From: Neodiprion pinetum
Taxonomy: Eukaryota; Arthropoda; Insecta; Hymenoptera; Diprionidae
Assembly: GCF_021155775.2 (NCBI RefSeq)
Contig: NC_060236.1
Span: 83,501-147,500, forward strand
DNA: 64,000 nt
Reading direction: 5' to 3'
Under the pieces are notes generated by a model. It had not been told where the DNA came from. It ran no database searches and was given only the letters and a program-made list of their open reading frames with translations. The number at the start of each line of letters is the position of its first letter. Positions within the stretch are counted from its first letter, which is position 1. Shown one piece after another: positions 51,432 through 64,000 of the stretch. A program made the position numbers and the translations under genes.

Positions 51432-54400
51432 ATGAAATTAACCCAAGTATCACCTTTCCTTTCATTGTTTCTCTTTTCCTTCGGTGCTCAATCAATCAGC
51501 TTAAACGGTCGCTGGAATGCCTACATTCTGTCTCCGAGTAAGTAAGATGATTTCCCAGTTGCAGACTTATCTGTGTTTTTCCAGAAAACTCACAAAATTC
51601 TTATGACATTTGTTTACAGATGACACGTTTCATAGGCTGAACGAAGGCAGTGAGTAGCTTAGTAGTTATTTGACGCATTGCGGTGTTTCTCTAGTAATCT
51701 TCATTACTTATCTCTTTCCAACTTTGCAGCTGTATCGTTCGATGCAACGGTACCTGGAGGCGTCTACACAGATTTAGTCAAGGCTGGAATAATTCCAGAA
51801 AATTTAATCGGTCAAAATGATGTCAACAATCGTTGGGTGGGAAATCAAATCTTTGCATTTACCACCAGCTTCAATGGTACGATACATTGATAAACGAATC
51901 CGTGTACAAGTTTTGGCTAATGTTTTTTATCGTAAATTATAAACCCACAGTCAGCGTGCCGTTCCATGAAACTGCAAATGCAATTTTAACGTTTCATGGA
52001 CTGGACACATTTGCTTTAATATTTATCAACGAGATACCAGTTGGGGAAGCGACAAATATGTTTGTGAGATATCGATTCAACGTGACAAAACATTTACAGG
52101 TAAATAACAACTAGGGGTTTTTATGCTATGGAATCATGCGATTCTGCGTGGATAGTTTATTTTACATTTGTTGTTACACCGCAGGTTGGGAAGAATAATT
52201 TGAAAGTGATATTAGGTTCACCAATCAGGGCAGCCAACGAACTGTATGACGAACAGAGCCGCAAGTATATAGTACCGCCCCAATGCGTCCCCAAAGAATA
52301 TAACGGAGAATGTCACGTAAATCATATAAGAAAAATGCAAGCCAGTTTTTCATGGGACTGGGGCCCAGCGTTTCCTTCAATTGGAATTTGGTAAGATTTT
52401 CTTCCTCTGTGAACCTTTTCTACTTTATCACCTTTACTCTACAATTCTTATACTTTTTCAGGAAAGACGTTGAAGTGGAAGTTGTAAAATACATTTTGGT
52501 AACTGATGTGACTGCGGATCTCTACAAGAAAAATAACACCTGGCACATCCTAATAACAGCGTTCGTCAATACTGTTGAAACAAGAAACGAGACTGTTGTT
52601 TGCAATATATTTGCCGACATGGAAGTTAATGGAGGAATCCATGTTAAGAACTCGAGTGATGCGACATTGAAAATGATTGAACAAAATGCTAATGTGTCTC
52701 TTGTTCTCAACATTCTTGATGTAAGCGATTACGCATGATTTTATGAATTTATTCACAGAACAGTTTGTGAATAAATAACAAATGTTTTCAGAGCGATATC
52801 GAGAGATGGTGGCCAAATGGTTACGGAGATCAACGTCTTTACCCATTAACTATTGAAATAACGGTTTCCAATGAGAAAACGCGTCGGAATTTGAAGATAG
52901 GTTTCCGAACAGTCCAGTTACTTCAAGAGCCGTTGACAAAAGGGCTGAATTTCTATTTTAAGATCAATGACGTTCCTATGTTCGCAAAGGGCAGTAACTG
53001 GATTCCGTCAAGCGTATTTCCAGAGCTTTCAGCGGAGGAAGGGACAATCAGACAGCTGCTGAAGTCTGCGAAGGACGCGCATATGAATATGCTTAGAGTC
53101 TGGGGCGGCGGCTTTTATGAGTCTGATTTATTTTACGAGATCGCCGATGAGTACGGAATAATGATCTGGCAGGATTTCATGTTTGCTTGTGCCATGTATC
53201 CAACTACCGACGATTTTCTGGACTCCGTGCGACAAGAAGTAGTGCAAAATGTAAGGAGGCTACAGCACCATCCTAGCATTGCAATTTGGGCTGGAAACAA
53301 CGAAAATGAAGTCGCGCTTTATGGTAACTGGTATGGAACCGGCACTAAAGAAATCTACAAGCAAGACTACATCAAACTGTACGTTCATGTCATTAAGACC
53401 GAAGTAGAAAGGGTAGATCCGAGTAGGCCGTTTGTGGTCTCCAGTCCTAGCGACGGCCTGTTCACTGAAAAAAATAATTATCTTGGACCGGACCCTTATT
53501 CCAATTTGTACGGAGATGGTAATAGCAGTCTCTAATTTCCACAGTGGTAATTCAAAATCTTAACGTATCATCCATTGCAACCAGCTTCAATTTTTTTCAG
53601 TACACTACTACAACTACATCAACAACGGATGGGACATAAATCAATATCCGAGACCTAGGTTTGCCTCGGAATATGGGGTAGAGTCAATTCCGTCGATACA
53701 CACCTTGGCAAGTGCAACCAAGAATATAGATGACCTCAAGGTCAACAGTTCGTTCATGAAACATCGTCAGCACCTCCCAGGCGGATATGAATCCATGGAG
53801 ACTCTAGTGAAGAAAAATTTTGAACTTCCTCAATCTGATAATGCGACTGATTACCTCATCAAGTATATTTATTTAACGCAAATCAACCAGGCTGTCTCGA
53901 TTAAGATTGAAACCGAGTTTTACAGACAAGCTCGAAGCAGTCTGAACTCCGTGGGAGAAGGAATGACCATGGGTGCACTGTATTGGCAGCTCAACGACGT
54001 TTGGCAGGCCCCGTCCTGGTCATCAATAGGTGAGTTTCAATAGCATTGATAATTAGACACTGAATTACCGAAACTTCTTGTATATCCAGAATTCGGGGGT
54101 CGTTGGAAAATGCTTCATTACTATGCCCAGGAATTTTTTGCACCTATAATTGTCACATCCCATGTTTCACCCGCGAGTGAACTGGAGCTCTACGTGGTAT
54201 CGGATAAACTAACTGAGATCAAGAATTGTAGCTTGGCAATAAATACTTATAAATGGAGCTCTGCTATGCCAGTTCACACGCAGATCATTAGGGAAATTAC
54301 AATTGTAAAGTATTATTTTGCTCAAACAATATGAAATCCTCAACGCAATCGGCCTGGTGTACTTTTAATAGTAAACTTATCTGTTTTCAGTCATCAAATG

Positions 54401-54995
54401 CCGCAACAATGGTTGCAAATTTCGGGCTTGATCATTATCTTGAGCAAGCTGACTGCGGTGGGGTGACTTTGAGAAAAAGAAAGTGTATCATAGAGCTTGT
54501 GTTGATGGATAAAGATAAGTCGGCTATCGCGCCAAATAACTACATTTATCCTGCGCCACTGAAAACAGTGTCATTGCCGTTGGCAGACATTCGTGTAAGT
54601 TTGAATCTTAATTCAAATTTCATCGGCATATTTCTCATTATTCATCCAATGGAGGTCTGACGTTTCTCTTGCAGGTACATGTTCAGCAGAAAAATGGAGA
54701 AGTGGCAAATTCAAATGGGTCGGATTACACTATTGTACTACGATCGAACAGCATTGCACTATTTGTGTGGTTGGATCTGGGTAGTGAGGTAAATGGACGG
54801 TTTTCGGAGAATGGTTTTCACATATTCCGTGGAGTGAAGATAGTTTCTATTCATTCTGAGGAAACAACGACAGCTGAAATTATTAGGCAATCACTCTCCG
54901 TTACGACATTGTCAGATATTTATGTTAATCAAAAGATAAAAACACCGCATTTCTTGAACCAACGAAATGACGAACCTGAGTTGATCGTATACTAG
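51432..54995 (+). CDS. MANBA: Beta-mannosidase, glycoside hydrolase family 2, lysosomal
   Basis: Eleven exons: 51432-51537, 51620-51649, 51730-51876, 51951-52099, 52185-52390, 52462-52720, 52792-53518, 53601-54029, 54090-54304, 54391-54594, 54675-54995, total 2793 nt and 930 residues. Exon 2 is only 30 nt. It removes the beta-linked mannose left at the end of N-glycan breakdown. ATG 51432 precedes a signal peptide (PFLSLFLFSFGAQS), then LNGRWNAYILSP, the start of the GH2 jelly-roll domain. Seen directly: VPGGVYTDL, NDVNNRWVG, SFSWDWGP, GSNWIPSS, LRVWGGGFYE, and WAGNNENE, whose Glu (about residue 470) is the acid/base. The nucleophile Glu (about 565) lies in FASEYG. MGALYWQLND also matches the family. 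Several N-x-S/T sites fit lysosomal glycosylation. AATAAA at 55354-55359 is a likely poly(A) signal. The enzyme appears intact. Confidence 0.97.
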
Positions 54996-56029
54996 GTGAA
55001 AACTACGCATCTTTGTTAGAATATGACGGAATATTTATTTTGCGTGAAATGAATGACAGAAAAAATACCATCAGTATCTGTGATTATACGAATCACAGTT
55101 CAATTAGAATTGATTCACAATTAAATCCCGTACTTGTCACGGTGAATATAGATTTCAAATCCGACGAGCAAAATTAATATAATGATGATTGCGATGCAGG
55201 TGATCCACATCCAGTACATCTTGACTAATTCGATTTACACCCATGTAATGTTATTCGCTTTGCACACGTTGTTTTTTATTACACTCAATCTATATCCGGT
55301 TAAAGGGATTTCCAACTCATTCGATAAATATTGAAACAACACTATGACAGTTAAATAAATTAATTTTTATTCAAAATAATATGATTTTCGTTTTTCGCAC
55401 AGCAAATTTTTTTTCCTTTCATTTTGTTTTTCTTATCAAAGTAGTAACAGTAACAGTAGTATGAAGTTGGTTTAGTAAACAAAAAAGCATAGCAAAATAA
55501 ATATTTATATCCTATATAAAATACATACACTATGTTAATATTAGACCATAAAAATGACTATACTGATAGTACTTTAAATACAGACTAGGTATGTACCCGC
55601 GTTCATCGTCGTCGTCGTTATTATTATCACTTTTGCTTCCAGCACGTAATTTTTCTCTTTGTTTTTACAACGTTTGTTCCAATTCGTGTACACTTGTAAA
55701 ATTTTATCGAAGTTCAGAAGCAAGATTTACGTAAATATTCGATCGACAATAAACAATCTTTCAATTTGGCAATTAGATTTGAGAGAAGCTGTAATAGCGA
55801 ATGCGTAACATGTTTTGTCATTGCTAATTGTAGAGAACCTTGAAGTATACATACGATATACTCTTTTTCTAGATGTCTTCATCGCTGCTTCAAGTTTTCT
55901 TGCCTTCGTTTTCATTGCATTTACACGCTGTAGATGACGTTTCATTTATCTACCGCGAAAATGAGAAGCGTTTAACGCTTAGGTCTAAATAAAAAGACGC
56001 GAGACAGTTACGCTCTTTCATGCATATCG
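54996..56029. other. Convergent 3' region between beta-mannosidase and TMEM245
   Basis: It contains both 3' untranslated regions. The plus-strand AATAAA at 55354 serves beta-mannosidase. No coding exon was found. Confidence 0.6.
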
Positions 56030-59000
56030 CTATATATCACCCCCTTTCAAACGACTGAATTGAGATTTAAGTTTATAAATAGCCTCTTCTGACGGAGAGT
56101 GGAGATATCGTCGACTCAGATTTATGGCCACCATTATACAGCAAAGTAACAGCGGACCAAATATCGCACCTTGTACCCCAAGGCAAAAGACGCCACCTGC
56201 TATTGAAAGCCCAGTCAAGTACGGATGACCGCCCCTGAAAATTAGAAGAAGATGGAATATTAGAAACTCTCAGTCTGACCATAATTTGATTGTTTTACAA
56301 AGAAATCCTGGTATTGAATTTGGGGGGGGGGGGGGGGGGGGGGGTAGAAAATGTATTTGCAAGTACCCCTTAATCTCCTTGTAAAAATCTGTGACTACGA
56401 TGTTGAACGGAGCAAAATGGAACACGAAAAAGGCCAAGGCAACCATGGATCCTCGAGTAAACCACAATTCCATGGCTGCTGGAACACAAGCAATGTATGC
56501 ATCCAGGAAAGGAACTGCACCTAGCATAGTTGCGAACGCTGATGGAAGGTAAACTATTTTCACTTGGAATAGATTGTGCGTAAACCATGTCCACATTCCA
56601 AAGAACGATGCGAGCTTGAACGTTGCCGCGAAAACGCCGATCACTGCTTCTTCCAAGGCAATGGCGAATCTGAAGATTTCGAAAAACGAGAATAGATTAA
56701 GCAATATATACAACATCAAACAAATAAGTGACGAAATCTTTGAATTATTGTATTAGACAAACATACCGTCCAATGCTGAGAATGCTTTTGCGAAACAAAA
56801 GTTATTTGAATTTTAATTCGAATATATTACGAAAAACAATATTTCGTCGCAATCGGCATCTTCCAATACGTACCTATTGCAGCTTATCGGGCTGAACACA
56901 GTAATCAGTTCTATTGGCTTATAAGTCTTTCCACTAGAACTCAGCAGATAGAATAGTGTTGTGAAGAACACTACCTGTAATTGTACATATGTATGGAACG
57001 ATGAATAATTTGCCGTTTGATTTTATAATGTGTGGACAGATATTGACGATCGAACGTACCATGCTGAGCATGAAGTTGAGTACTGCAGAGCCACTCATAA
57101 GTACAACATACAATAACTCGGTGAAAACACTCGTTATCACGGATACGTTTCCTTTGACTATGCCCCAAACGGAATCCAAAAGTGACATTAGAATCCCGAC
57201 GTTTTCTTTGGCAAAATTTTGTACGCTGGTCATGTTGAATAATTCTAGAAAACATTATTGTGAATCACATTAGAAATTTCGACCTTTTGTTGAAATTCAG
57301 GTAGTTTTTTTCATATTTCGTACTAACGCAGTGGCGCTTTTCCGAAGCTGTCTTTAAAACTTTCCCATACAGAATAGGCGGCATCAGCGTCTACTGTAGG
57401 GCCAACCATTGCAGGATCGGCGTTTGACATCATCCAAGCTTGGTAAAGCCTGTCCCATAGCTCAAGAACCTTTTTCTCCATCATTTCAGCCTTTATCGGT
57501 TCCATGTCCTTGACGAGCCCTTTTATCTGCGAAATAATTGACGAACTTAATATGAAATCGTTTGCCCAGGTAAGAAGCAAACAATGAATGGGAGGTAGAC
57601 GAGAACGTGAAAGTCGTTTACTCACACCATCCGATATCGCACTGCGACCATAAGTGTAGGCATTGTCCAGCACGCTGTTAACCGAATCTTCCCATTGCTC
57701 TGGCACCCAGTCTATGTCTGCGTTATTGACTAGCGAAGAGTTCAGAACATCGCCCGTGACTTGAATCAGGTGCATACCCTCAGCATAAACCTGCAGTAGG
57801 ACGAAAATAGAAGGATCTCAATATGTGCGTATGAATCATCTGAATTCTTTTCAAATGATCGAACATTTGTTCTTCTTTGAGCGCACTCACCTGTATGGTG
57901 ATAAAAATTGAGGCACAGGTAGTGAATATGAGCAATCCCAGGATAACAGCTGTGGTAGCTACAGCGTCTACAGACCCCTTCAAGACTTCGGTCAATTTTT
58001 TATTCAGGATTACTCCTATTTTGTACAGGCCTCTGACATGCGCAGGGACCAATGCTTGATGTCTCTCGTTGCACCAGGTAGCAACAGTGTCGACGATAGC
58101 GCTGTACTGTTTGTCTATAAACTTCCAAAACCCGCAGGAGCTTCCAATTTGCTTGATCAAATAGTAGGCAATTGGCAGGGATAAGAGTTGTATCATCCAT
58201 TTATGTTTCCAAACAAGCATCCCGATGCAAGCGTATAATGCAAAGTACATGTAATATTCCGTGTTCACTGTATCGTCTTCGATATCCAGTGACAATTTGA
58301 AGTCGATTTTTAACTTCTTTAAAAAATTTCGCTCTTGAGCTATTGACCTTGCGCGCATATTTTCCATTGACTTTGAAGTTTGCGGATTGAGCAGATGCTC
58401 AGGTGACATTCCGACATCTGCATCTAGAGACATTGACTTGGTGCACAGCTTACTCTGAGGTGGCAGAGTTTTCGATTCTTTACTGGTTTCAAATTTTTGT
58501 TCTTCCAGCTCAGAGAAAAATTTTGACGTTCCTTCGCCCGACGAACGTGGCAGCATACATACGTCATCTTCTGGTGTTAGTGATTTGGAAGAACTATCGT
58601 TTGGTATTTGACTAACGAGATGATTAGAGAAAACTGTGCGGGCAGCGTCTACGAAGGTTACTCTTCTTCCCTCCATCCCCTGACGCTCCAAAACTAGAAC
58701 TACTTCGTAAATGAAACCCAACAGGAAAAGCAGCTGCAGAATAACGAAGACGATCACCTGGTACGCTCCGATCAAGTTTGATATATACAAACTAACAACA
58801 AACCATATAACGAACGACATGTAGCGGAATTGGATAGAATTTCCCGGTGACCAGTATACGTAGAGGACGGACAAATACCCGATGACAATTGTTGTTACCT
58901 GGTAAAGAAATAATTATATTGTTGTGTTGATGGTTTACTGAAACTTAAGAAAAAAGATCCTCATTTAATCCTGTATTACACAACAGTAGAATGAAATAGA

Positions 59001-59729
59001 AAAACAGAATCCCTTGACTCGTCATCAAAATCTTATCTTTCTATACTTGAATAACGTAAAATGCCTTGAATACTATGGAGTCACGGCTATTTGTCTAGCT
59101 TTGCAAGTTAGCTGCAGCAGGTCCGACAAGTCAAGTTTATTTATAGGCAATAACTCATCAGACAGTCATTTGGAATTTTCCCGAAAGATTTTAGACAAGA
59201 GTGCTAGGCTTACCGTAAGTAAACCGCATGTTGAAACGAAGAAGTTGATTATGGTGTTGGCGATCTGGAACTCCCTCCAAATGATGCAAGTGAGAAAACT
59301 CGGGGTGTAGTTATAGATGAGTAGGAGGGTCGGAATGCCAACCAAAACGGGTCCGATGTATGTGAAATACTTCCTCAGCAGCGAGCCGATGATTTCAGAA
59401 ACGTCGTCGAAAAACCGGAGTGGAATTACAGCAACATTGACTATTAATGGCTTGTTGGAACTCTCCATAGCAACGAACCAGGACTGTACGGCGGTCGTGA
59501 GTCGCAGTTTGAAGGGAAAAAGTACAGAGCCGCACAGCAGCGCCCATATCAGCGGCTTGACAAAGGGACTGAGTATGAAATAGAGGCCGTAGAACGCAGC
59601 AGAGGCTGCGAAAAGTAGAAAGAGAGCTACGGCATTGTAGAAGCCCTGCTTGAGTGCCTTCTCGTGACCCGGACTAAACCCTCCCAACATGTTCAGGAGA
59701 TTGTCCATCGGCGTTCGCGGTGCCTCCAT
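56030..59729 (-). CDS. TMEM245: Transmembrane protein 245 homologue (AI-2E-transporter-like fold)
   Basis: Eight exons in transcript order: 59214-59729, 57891-58898, 57626-57790, 57328-57526, 57060-57244, 56874-56974, 56367-56669, 56030-56234, total 2682 nt and 893 residues, close to human TMEM245. ATG 59729 (MEAPRTPMDN) is the first in frame. Family marks: KQGFYNAVALF, the PLIWALLCGSVLFPFK segment, KVLELWDRLYQAW, SAVLNFMLS, SFFGMWTWFTH, PSAFATMLGAVPF, and GGGHPYLTGL...GAIFGP. Many membrane spans are interrupted by a Ser/Glu-rich cytoplasmic loop in exon 2. The C-terminal half carries the fold shared with bacterial AI-2 exporters. The substrate is unknown. The exon 4 donor (CTGC|GTTAGT) is weaker than the others but is needed to keep phase. 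Intron 7 contains a run of about 22 G residues on the plus strand, so C on the gene strand, which could affect splicing or sequencing. Confidence 0.95.
56322..56344. repeat. (G)n homopolymer in TMEM245 intron 7
   Basis: About 22 consecutive G on the plus strand, C in the gene sense, lying some 23 bp downstream of the exon 7 donor. It is long for an AT-rich genome and its exact length is likely to vary or be misread. Confidence 0.9.
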
Positions 59730-60913
59730 TGCTAATTTACAGAGAGGGAACAAAACGGGGGTAATGAGCGTTAATTTTACTCACGTGCTGGCGTGAATCA
59801 CTCGTAAATACGATTACTCAACTCTTCCAGCCCAATATAATTACTATAAGCTGTATATGCGCGCTATTACAACATAGCAGACGACTCTAACCGTCGACCA
59901 GCCACGGACCATGCGTCTTTCTCAGTCGTTTGACAGTTGCCGCCATGACAGTCTCGAGTAGTGTGAAGTCAGCTGCTGAAGTTTCCCCGTTCCTAAATAA
60001 TGGTCTCACGCCTGCATGTGAGGAGCTCTCAGTTTTCTCGTGCCAATTGTGCCATTGAAAAGGTAAAATCTCGATATTTCAGCGCCTAATTGCTGTGGGG
60101 TCAAAATTTGAGAACGGTAAAAACCACACAATACCTGTAAAAACGGGAGTTAGTATCGATAAGAAAGTATCATCGTCAGTTTGGGATTCGTTGCAGTTGT
60201 CGTTCGAATGCAAATTCAAAAGTCTGGATATCAATCAGTTCGGAGCTCGACCGCATCGGTAAACAACGGTAGGACAGGGAAGGGATTGTTTGCGGCATAG
60301 GAAATTGTGGAGTGTTGTGGATGTTGATGGGTTATAAATAAAACGCCATAACCACAAGCGATAATTTTATCGGAAAGGTTATAACGCACGGCAAAGGGTA
60401 CGTATACGCATATTGTATCTATATATTTGAATTGTATTTGCGGTATAGTTTTAATCATAAATTTGTATAATACACAACGTCTGTTTTAAAAGCAGATGAA
60501 AAACATTTATGTACTCTATGCGTATTCGAAAATCGGCGTAATAATATCGATCACAACTATATTCTATCTAAATATAAATATACGCTTCAACGGATTTGAA
60601 TTTTTATAACTTAAAAATAACAAATATTACCAAGTCTTTTTTTGCAACTGCAGTGTATATGCTAATGTAAGGTTATCAGTTTCATCTATGCTTAACAAAA
60701 GATCAACATCGATCAGAGTCTTTGCAAGCCTGTGAGCATTCGTCTTTACTTATACATTCATTTTTTCATTTTATCTTATTTTATTTTTTTAATCTCTTTA
60801 TTTCCATTTTATCAAACAATCTAATATTTGGCATATTTCCGCATGGGTTTTATTTTGTACACCCTTGGAATAATATTTAACTGATATATCACAGTACTTT
60901 TTAATAAATGTAC

Positions 60914-60915
<2 letters not shown>

Positions 60916-60981
<66 letters not shown>
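60916..60981. repeat. (TA)n microsatellite
   Basis: About 33 uninterrupted TA units followed by TTTATTTATTTATT. A tract this long can extrude as a cruciform and often varies in length. Confidence 0.95.
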
Positions 60982-60987
<6 letters not shown>

Positions 60988-61742
60988 TTATTTATTTCTT
61001 CCTTCACAATTTTGATTATTAAATTGGTCCGGCAAATTAACACAGTTTTTATTCGAGTGAAACAAAAATTCAGCAATTTCAGAATACAAGCGAGTATAAA
61101 ACGAGTAAGAATTATCGGTTGTTTTATTTTTTTTTTCAAAGTAATTTGAAGATATAACGATAGTTATTCGATTGTTTTTTAAGGCATTGCAAAGTTGCCT
61201 CTAAAATACTCTAAATAGATCATTGACAGTTATCGCGGCAGCGATGTTGTGGTTAAAATATTAAAGAAAAATTGCAATACAATTTGCCGATCGAAAATAC
61301 TTATATTCGTTATTGGAGTTGGTATAGTGAAAAATGCTTTGAGATTTATTAAGAATGTTACTTGTCTGTATGTGAAGTACAAAATAACGATGTATTACGG
61401 ATTTCTAATCAGAAATTCGTCGTAATGGTTGATATTGGCATTTCTCATAGTTTTCTTTTTTTTCGTACACAGTATTGGCAAAAATAAGAAAGAGATAAGA
61501 ATGTTATCAGTTCGAATTTATTTTGTAAGAATTTAATCCATCGACCATTTTGATAGACCAAAAGGTATATGTTTTAGCACAAACTTGCATAGACTGAAGT
61601 TATTGCTATATTATCATAATGATAGTAAAGCTAAGTAGAACATTATCAATTAATAATAACTTAGAATAGCAGCAGTAATAGTATTCGGTTGTAAAATGAA
61701 AAGAAGGGGAAGAAAAAATATGTATCTATGTATAGGTATGAG

Positions 61743-62443
61743 CTGTCCTTGAGAAGGGCAAAATCGAATTTCAATGGTCTTACTCCCCAAATTGGTTCGA
61801 AATAATTAAAAACAATGTCCGAATTTTTAAAAAAATTTCCCTCCATATTTACCCACGCCTAGGAAGCCTTACTTTTTCCCATAAGAAAAGCATTGGTTTT
61901 TCGAGATTTCTAATCGTTTTTTTACCGCTGCCGTAATTATCAGCTAAAAAATCGCAGATTCTCAGAAAATGGGCTCGGAATTTGGGCTAGATCGATCGAC
62001 TCTTTTCCGCATTTTTAGAGAATAAAGATGTGATCGGTCTAGCCCAAAAATGCTTTTTTTTTTTTTATCCCCTTTGGGTCGAAGGTGGAGGTGGAGGGGA
62101 GGGGTGCAGGGCAACGTGGTATCTGCGCCAGCCCGAAAATGCTTGTATCGAATTCCAAAAAATTGGACAAAAAGGTAACATAACTGTCAACATTTTCTGA
62201 GAATCTGCGATTTTTTAGCTGATAATTACGGCAGCGGTAAAAAAACGATTAAAAATCCCGAAAAACCAATGCTTTTCTTATGGGAAAAAGTAAGGCTTCC
62301 TAGGCGTGGGTAAATATGGAAGGAAAATTTTTTAAAAATTCGGAAAATTTTTTAAAAATTCGGATATTTTTTTTTTAATTATTTCGAACCAATTTGGGGG
62401 GGTAAGACCATGAAAAATTCGATTTCACCCTTCTTAAGGACAG
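61743..62443. repeat. Foldback element with ~230-bp inverted arms
   Basis: The left arm starts CTGTCCTTGAGAAGGG and the right arm ends with the mirror image (CCCTTCTTAAGGACAG). The arms stay similar over about 230 bp and share CCACGCCTAGGAAGCC, CATAAGAAAAGCATTGG, ACCGCTGCCGTAATTATC and AGAATCTGCGAT-type blocks. The spacer is about 220 bp and contains a second, smaller mirrored pair around GGTCTAGCCC / GGGCTAGATC. In the right arm a 19-bp block (AAATTTTTTAAAAATTCGG) is tandemly duplicated at about 62323-62363. There is no reading frame of note and no clear target-site duplication. Confidence 0.8.
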
Positions 62444-64000
62444 GTCTAATATATGTATATATATATAGCATTCTAATTTACCAACAAATAAATACCGTCA
62501 CTCGTCACTTTATCTTCTTCAGACCATTAACTAATTCTAGGCTTAATCTATTGTCTATACAATTATACAATCACCCGTCAATAATTTATAACGGGTGTGT
62601 CTTTTCATCACAATATTTTTATTAAGCATATACTTAATACAATCATTCACTCACAGCTAAGAATAGTGAGAATTTTTAAGCGATCGATTTGTTATGAAAT
62701 TTGTGTAAAAAGTTTTCTTTAGTTGATGGTCTGTTGTGTCCATTGGTATTTTGATTAGTTATGTATAGTCATAGACCGTCCATTCCGTAACTAACAGCGG
62801 CTTAATTAATTTCAAATCGATTTCCGCGAGGAATTGAGAAGTACGGTTGTCAGGCGCGTGTTTCTAATTTTTCACGCGGCCCATAGCTATTATTATTGAT
62901 AGATGATTATCATTATTATTATAACTATCAATATGAATATTTTGAATTCTGGATATCATGTAATATGATACCCTGAATAATCAAGCGCACATTAAATAAA
63001 TGAGATGCTAGCATGTGTATTGATTGCCAAAATTCCGATTAACAAAGGAAAAACCTAATTTTTGCATTTTCTTCTACACGAATATCCATGCGTGTACTGT
63101 AAATTATAATTATTTCTTTCATTTGTTTTGTTTTAATTCTTTTTATTAGAAACTTCCGCATCATTCGCACGTAATAAATAATAAACGCATAATCTTTTTT
63201 TTAAGTAGTTATTTTATAAGAATTTGAACTCAGCTCTCGCAAAAACGTTTTTACCAATTGAAAAAGAAAAACTGTTCAATATTGGTTCTAGAATTCAAGC
63301 GAATAAACGGGCACAAGGTACGTCAAATACATAGAAATTCGACTTCAGCGCACGATTTAATGACGAACAAACATTCGCGCGATCGTTACAAAACGAGACT
63401 TGAAAATTTCCTTCGCAACTCACGGCCGTCACAATTTTCAATAAGTTTAAGTATATAGAGTTGTTTTCAACCATGAAGCTACTGAAACAGCGGATGTTGA
63501 AAATTTGGTTTGTTGATCGGATAGAATGCGGTGTAGCTAAATGAATCAGGTAAACGCCATGAACTGAGATAATTCTTGCATAAATTAGTTTATAATGCTG
63601 AATCGCGGTTACTTTTGCGTGTATATACTATACATTGTGTGATTATAAATACAGAATAAATATATGTTATAAATAATTTATTCCTCAACCGAAATAAGTC
63701 AAGTTCGTCGGCCGGTAGCCACGTGATGTCATTTTTGATGGTATACAAGTATAGCGATTCGGAACGTAATTTGGATTATCTTATTGTGACGCTACATATC
63801 AAGGCGATCCTCGACATGCCACTTATTATGCGAGTGTGTGTGTGGGTGGATGTTTCGTTCCTCTTCTTATTTTGAATTATCACAGTGCACAGTACGAAGG
63901 AAATTTTCTTCCGACTATCAATATATTTCTTGCTACTCCGTTGTTAATCATTATATATCCTTGAAAATGAGTACGACAGTGATGATGGATAAATTATATA

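Larger units (their letters stand above)
59730..64000. other. Intergenic region right of TMEM245
   Basis: The TMEM245 promoter and any 5' untranslated exon should lie in the first few hundred bases. Beyond that I see AT-rich sequence, a (TA)n tract (60916-60981), a 0.7-kb foldback element (61743-62443) and no coding exon. Open frames here are short and low in complexity. Confidence 0.5.

Overview
The window reads as a compact, AT-rich insect nuclear genome segment. Genes have many short introns with GT/AG borders, and every full-length product I could splice matches an animal family. The set of genes, plus small secreted precursors ending in a secapin-like peptide, points to Hymenoptera, possibly a sawfly. 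The order-level call is inference.

Layout, left to right. (1) 72-510 (+): the last two coding exons of TSR1, a 40S ribosome assembly factor. (2) 1412-7742 (-): a complete Bre1/RNF20-type E3 ubiquitin ligase, 15 exons and 958 codons, convergent with TSR1. (3) 7.7-10.2 kb: an intergenic zone carrying two non-autonomous DNA transposons. (4) 10184-12247 (+): tektin-1, 5 exons. (5) 12.2-16.1 kb: intergenic, with a textbook piggyBac-type MITE. (6) 16132-24071 (+): peroxisomal acyl-CoA oxidase 3, 14 exons, with a large foldback repeat in its last intron. (7) 28947-30390 (-): a divergent RhoGAP-domain gene whose 5' end I could not find. (8) 32842-34782 (+): a secreted Pro/Gln-rich protein of unknown function. 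(9) 37971-42458 (+): three tandem small genes sharing one C-terminal peptide motif that resembles secapin. (10) 45200-49487 (+): a RAP80/UIMC1-like DNA damage factor. (11) 51432-54995 (+): lysosomal beta-mannosidase, 11 exons. (12) 56030-59729 (-): TMEM245-type multi-pass membrane protein, 8 exons. (13) 59.7-64 kb: no gene seen, but a long (TA)n tract and a 0.7-kb foldback element.

For BRE1, tektin-1, acyl-CoA oxidase, RAP80, beta-mannosidase, TMEM245 and the Pro/Gln-rich gene, the hand-derived exon lengths add up to an exact multiple of three with consistent splice phases throughout, which is strong internal support for the models. Most genes here are unrelated housekeeping genes. The accessory part is 32-43 kb: four secreted or small acidic proteins on one strand, three of them paralogues. 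The most unusual point is that the first paralogue has replaced both cysteines of the shared C-terminal peptide with proline.
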